DNA from: Paraphoma chrysanthemicola
Lineage: Eukaryota; Ascomycota; Dothideomycetes; Pleosporales; Phaeosphaeriaceae
NCBI GenBank assembly: GCA_020744225.1
Contig: JAGMWG010000004.1
Coordinates: 1,364,001 to 1,428,000 of the forward strand
Length of the DNA stretch: 64,000 nt
Reading direction: 5' to 3'
This document shows positions 59,650 to 64,000 of the stretch, piece after piece (position 1 is the first letter of the stretch; each line of letters begins with the position of its first letter). Under the pieces are notes generated by a model, which saw only the letters and a program-made list of their open reading frames with translations, made no database searches and was not told the origin of the DNA. The translations under genes were made by a program, and so were the position numbers.

Positions 59650-60057
59650 CTGATCGTTAAGACAACGCTGAATGCGAGAAGCAGGGCCAAAGGTTACCTC
59701 ATGGTAGTTTGAAGATTGTTGACAGGCCTTAGTCTTTTCGAAAGATTAGTATACGTGAGTTCGCGAGGTTTCGTACTGTATCAGCGGCTAGCGAGGATTT
59801 GATATAGGCCAGTGGAGTTGTCACTTGGGCCTGCGCACGTGCTCCAATACTGAAAGGTGAGGTGAGTGATGTGGGTCGAAATTTCCTATGACTTACTTCT
59901 CATTTTTCCCGGGTGGCTCTACCTTCGGCCCACTTGTGTAAATCTATGGGGAATGTGCCGCATATTATATGTATGTTATCATTGTTAAGTGGCAGCTGCT
60001 CGCAATGCAAACTATAGTTATGCCAATTGTGCCACATTTTCGCTCATCTAATGATCC
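59650..60057. other. Intergenic: small gene promoter and NmrA-like 3' end
   Basis: It may hold the missing first exon of the small gene, for example near an ATG followed by a GTAACC donor at about 59700. The joins I tried do not keep frame. Confidence 0.45.
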
Positions 60058-61138
60058 TCACGTGAAGTAAGGATCAAGATGATGTAAGGCACCATCATCA
60101 GTTGGGGCATACTGCTTCTTGTCCAGTGCCCCATGCAGCAACATATCTTCAATCGTCTTCTTCTTGTACCCCTCTACCTCCCAGATATCATCGCCTACAC
60201 CATGTGTTCCGTCCCCCATCTTCTTGCGTACAAGGGCAGCCAGGTCTCCTTGGTCCCTAGCCTTGATGCGCATGGCTTCCACGGTCTCGTACGCTACACG
60301 AGGGTTCTCTCCTGCCCTCTCAGCCATGACGGCCTCAACGTCCGCTCCAGTAGGTCGTAGTTCATTCAGGCCAATGGTTCGCCCCGCGAGTTCCTTTGGT
60401 TCTGTTTGCAGGAAGAGTGAAACGTAAGCGGCCGCAACGTATTCGCGTGAACTTTTAGTGTCGGTCACTAACTTCATCTGCACACCAAATTTTGTGACTT
60501 ACCATAGGTAGGTTGCATTGTTCCTGCTGTCTCCCGTGTGTACGATGCGGTTGTTAGGCAGATCGACGCCCATGTATCTTACGTGAAAGTTAGCATCGGC
60601 TTGCCACAATAGCACATATTGACTTACGGTGAGTCCAGCGCAAAGGAATCGAAGTTACCAGAGAGGATGGTTACGTATGGAACGCCATTCTCTTTCATCT
60701 CGTGTTCGAGCTCTTCTTTGCTTCGCGGAACCTCGACGGTCGCGCGCTCCTCAGAGGTATATGGCAACGCCAGATCAGAAGGCGCGAAAAGCTTCACACC
60801 TGCCTTCTTGATTGGCCCGATTAGCTTGTTCTGGTAGTGTAGTCCTTCGTGACCAATGAGCGACCTTCAAAGTCGTTAGTGCGGTATACCATCGTGGGTC
60901 AGACTTACAGGAGGACATCGACCCCCTTCAATCCTGCAGTAATTGATGATTCATCTTCCCATGAGAATGGTACGGTTTCGGTATTATCAGGGAGGCCATC
61001 TGTGCTCGACTGCGATCGATGAAGGATTCTAATCGGCGTGTCTCGCGAGGCTACTGCCAGAGCGCGGACGATCGGTCCTGCGACCCACCCACGGTGGCCA
61101 ACGACAGCGATCTTGTTGAAGGATCTGAGTTGACTCAT
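60058..61138 (-). CDS. NmrA-like NAD(P)-binding protein
   Basis: Exons in transcription order are 61138-60909, 60864-60628, 60577-60503 and 60451-60058, giving 311 residues, typical for the NmrA/isoflavone-reductase-like branch of atypical short-chain dehydrogenases. The N-terminus NKIAVVGHRGWVAGPIVRAL is a Rossmann fold with a changed glycine motif (family: GxTGxxG). LLSLIGHEGLHYQNKLIGPIKKAGVKLFAPSDL and PYVTILSGNFDSFALD follow as in the family. The last intron is short and was chosen at TAAAAG because the nearer CAG would create TGA. Members bind NADP(H) as redox sensors or reduce small molecules. No catalytic Tyr-Lys pair is sure, so a sensor role is possible. It is divergent from the esterase. 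Confidence 0.85.
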
Positions 61139-61748
61139 GATTGATTGTGCTGTTTGGAAGTTGGGAATTGCGCCGTCAGAGATACTTTTGTATCTATCAT
61201 GAACGCATTCGAAATCAGCGTAACAAAGGCGCGGCTCCAGTTCCGCCAGCTTACCATACTCAGGTTCAACGTTCACGTGCCCGTTACGTCACTCACTCAG
61301 CCCTTACTCAACCAACACAGCCTCGCTTACTATCGTCCGTTAGTAGGGTGGTTTGTTCAAGCTTGGCATGCTCTCTGCACCTTTCGAATCTAGGCACGCA
61401 GCCGCTGCACCTTGGCCGTCCGGTGGCCCTAATTCGGGTTAGCGGTGGTGGCATGTACCTCCCAAGAAGGTATGACTTCGACATGCACTCGGAAAAATGT
61501 TCTTAACATAGATTCGACGTCTTGATAGAGCAATCTTTCTTCCTGGCCATATTGAACGAGGTTCAAGCATGGCGCCCCATTTGTTTCTGCGAAGCACATA
61601 CCAGCTGTGGCAATGCCCCAACTTCCGTGCATCGTGCAAAGAATCCAAGATGACATGATCTCATCGCTAGAATGGTAAGTATATAGTCTATGTTCTGAGA
61701 GAGCTCTTTCTCTGTGTTGTCCTTTCAGCAAAACTCAGTTTTATCATT
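61139..61748. promoter_or_regulatory. Divergent promoter region with a possible small frame
   Basis: This lies between the NmrA-like (-) and esterase (+) starts. A minus-strand frame from ATG 61656 to TAG 61429 (75 residues, including QYGQEERLLYQDVESMLRTF) reads plausibly, but has no family or splice support. Confidence 0.45.
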
Positions 61749-63407
61749 ATGCACATCTCACTACTTGTTTTCGTTTCTTTCTGTCTGACATCCTCATCTG
61801 CGAGAAGCACCGTTTCTCAGGACCGCCCTAGTGCGACTTTAGACTCTGGTGTCGTTGCTGGAACGAGTACATCCATACCATCTGCGCCACACAAGGTCGA
61901 CAAGTTCCTCGGCGTACCTTTTGCTGCTCCTCCTCAACGATTCAGCCCACCACAAAAGGAGACACCATGGCAAGGCGTATATGATGCATCGACTCATAAG
62001 CCAGCCTGTATACAACAATTTGACTATCCGGAGGAGGAACGTGCGCGTATTATCAAGTGGCTAAACACGCCAGGTCCACCAGCAGGAGAAAGCGAGGACT
62101 GTTTGTACCTTGACGTCTTTGCCCCTCCCAAAGGGAAAGAGCCTAAAGCAGTGCTATTTTGGATCCATGGTGGCGTCTATTTGTATGGATCTGGCTCATT
62201 ACCGCTCTACGATGGTTCTAGTCTTGCTGCCAATTATAACGTTGTCGTGGTCACAACCAATTATCGTCTGAACGTGTTTGGCTTTCCCGGCTCACCAGAG
62301 CTACCGGAAGGACAAAGTAATTTAGGGTGAGTACACTCACCAGGTGTTTGTGTCTGGGCTGATAGGAGGAACAGGCTGCTTGACCAACGACTCGCGCTAG
62401 ACTGGGTGCAACGCAATATTGCAGCGTTCGGCGGTGACCCCGAGCAAGTAACAATCTTTGGCGAGAGCGCAGGTGCCGGTAGTGTCGACGCACTTATTAC
62501 CACCCCACCCGATCCGCTGCCTTTCCGTGCGGCAATCATGCAATCTGGACACAAGACTCTACACCCGGAGAGCAAGGATTCGGAGAAATCCTGGAAAAGA
62601 TTAGTCGAGCTTGCTGGGTGCAAGGAAACAGATGCGCTCCAGTGCATCCGCAAGAAATCAGCTCTCGAGCTAAAGGAGATTGTTGAAAGAGCAGCACTCC
62701 CATTCAATACCATCCTTGATGGCGTCACTGTCAGCAAGACACCACGAAGAGATCGCCTCTCCTCAATCAACGACCCAAATGCCATTGCACGCGTACCGGT
62801 CATGATGGGAACGAACGCGAACGAAGGCTCGATGTACGCATTACCGCTGGCGCAAAACACAACGGAAGAGTTTCTACATCTAGTCCTGAATTATCTGTAT
62901 CCCCGTGGTCGTCCAAAAGGTCTCGTAGAAGCGCTGCTGAACGCCTATCCCTTGGGCGAAGCAGGACTGAAAACAGAGGTTGGCCGAATGGATCGCATAT
63001 TGACCGACGTACTCGGCCAATGTCCTATCAAGTTCGTAGCCGATGACAGTGCCTCAGTAGATATCCCGACCTGGCGCTACTACTTCGATGCGGGCTTTTC
63101 GAATTCTGCGCTCTTCGATGGGAGTGGAGCATACCATTCGGCAGAGATCGAGATGGTGTTTGGAACGTACAACACGACGGATGCGCCAGCCTTCCAAGTC
63201 GAGCTTAGCAGGGCTATGCAAAAGGCATGGACTGACTTCGCAAAGGACCCAATCAGAGGGCCTGGCTGGGGAAAAGTGCCTGAGATTGCGAGCTTTGGAG
63301 ACGGCTACCGTCCTGGGTCATCTGTCGCAGGGAAAGCAGTCCTTGGGGTTATTGGTGAAGATCTTGACAAAAGGTGCGCGCTGTACAAGGGATTTTACAC
63401 AGGGTAG
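61749..63407 (+). CDS. Secreted type-B carboxylesterase/lipase
   Basis: Exons are 61749-62326 and 62375-63407, giving 536 residues. A signal peptide (MHISLLVFVSFCLTSSSARS) is followed by an alpha/beta hydrolase of the carboxylesterase type. Markers are FLGVPFAAPPQRF, ESEDCLYLDVFAP, the oxyanion region FWIHGGVYLYGSGS, the nucleophile elbow GESAGAGS near residue 240, GTNANEGSMYA with the acidic residue, and GAYHSAEIEMVFG with the catalytic His. All triad residues are present. Family members hydrolyse esters of fatty acids, aromatic acids or xenobiotics outside the cell. The specific substrate is unknown. The intron lies at NLG/LLDQR, a position often split in this family. The stop is followed by a short tail of intergenic sequence at the window edge. 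Confidence 0.93.
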
Positions 63408-64000
63408 TGCAATGGGAGAGTCGAGGGAATGGCAGCTTGCGGGGTCCGCAGCCCTCCAGTGCCAGTGACGGGAATGCCGTGAAGCGCCCGCATGTGGCGT
63501 ACACTAGCTCGCCGACTCTCGTCCCGATTTGGCTCAGATGAAGACGAGGCTGGCTGTCCGTGCTCATCCCTGCATTTGCGCGGCTTGGAAAGTAAGAAAC
63601 GCATGTGAGAAGTCTTTGAACTGGTTGAGAGACGGCAATGTGTGGCTATGTGAAGCCATAGTGTAGAATAGGTCTTGCGAGTGTGGTCGTTGTATGAGGC
63701 GGATGCCATTTGGCATCAATCTGCGGCCCGCGTGCACGCGCCGTCGCCAACCCTAATTAAACCGACGGAGAGGGCTCCCTTTCCTGAATTGTTCACATCA
63801 CCACTGCACGCCCCACCCCTAGCTTGAACGATCGACTTTCTAAAGCTCCGATTGGCAACACGATCACGCACGACAGAGCATGCGATCGGCTAAGCGAGAA
63901 TTGATGGCGCTGAGTGGCTGATTTTGATCCCCTATCGCAAGATGAACATGTGCAGTTTCTTGAATGGGTCGTGTGGGCGGTCTGAACGCAGCTGAAAAGC
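63408..64000. other. Right edge, no gene seen
   Basis: A minus-strand frame at 63395-63709 starts with ATG but overlaps the esterase end and matches nothing known. The sequence is cut off at 64000, so a gene could begin beyond it. Confidence 0.45.

Noticed and set aside
60455..60505. 26-nt intron in the NmrA-like gene ending at the first CAG
   Set aside because: Too short, and it creates an in-frame TGA. The 51-nt intron keeps the frame.
61425..61445. Telomere-like CCCTAA and GGGTTAG words close together
   Set aside because: Only single copies in opposite orientation; no repeat array.

Overview
This window is nuclear DNA of a filamentous ascomycete. The evidence is short GT-AG introns of about 45-145 nt with CTNAC-like branch points, a Zn2Cys6 transcription factor, a Whi2-like BTB protein, an AA12-type quinoprotein, GPI-anchored secreted proteins and roughly even base composition. 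The gene families suggest Dothideomycetes, which is inference only. I see no rRNA, convincing tRNA, CRISPR array, transposon or virus-derived gene.

Layout, left to right. 1-14.5 kb: a DENN-domain coiled-coil protein and a long kinesin, separated by a 4.9 kb stretch with no gene I can support. 15.8-23.7 kb: adenosylhomocysteinase (+), then a Whi2-like stress protein and a GCN20-type ABCF ATPase (both -). 25.8-29.1 kb: a long disordered conserved protein. 31-37 kb: a GPI-anchored quinoprotein, an F-box-like protein and a cysteine-rich GPI protein. 37.8-47 kb: a three-LIM protein, a HIT hydrolase, mitotic cyclin B, and mitochondrial ribosomal protein uL2 divergent from the cyclin. 48-56.8 kb: a Zn2Cys6 regulator, an Mch1-type transporter divergent from exosome subunit Rrp42, and a second F-box-like protein. 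57-64 kb: a more accessory-looking end with a decayed gene resembling the DUF6604 family, a small split hypothetical gene, an NmrA-like protein and a secreted type-B carboxylesterase.

Most genes are housekeeping (methyl cycle, translation control, cell cycle, RNA decay, polarity) and do not form one pathway or a biosynthetic cluster. Three genes link to growth and stress control: Whi2-like, GCN20-like and cyclin B. Exon boundaries were set by hand from splice signals and reading frame, and three 5' ends remain unresolved: the Whi2-like gene, the disordered protein at 25.8 kb and the small gene at 59.2 kb. I found no clearly novel multi-gene system. The points most worth checking are splicing oddities (one GC-AG intron, two stop-free introns of length divisible by three, tiny exons), the decayed gene at 58 kb, and the split gene at 59.2 kb that a simple reading-frame scan would miss.
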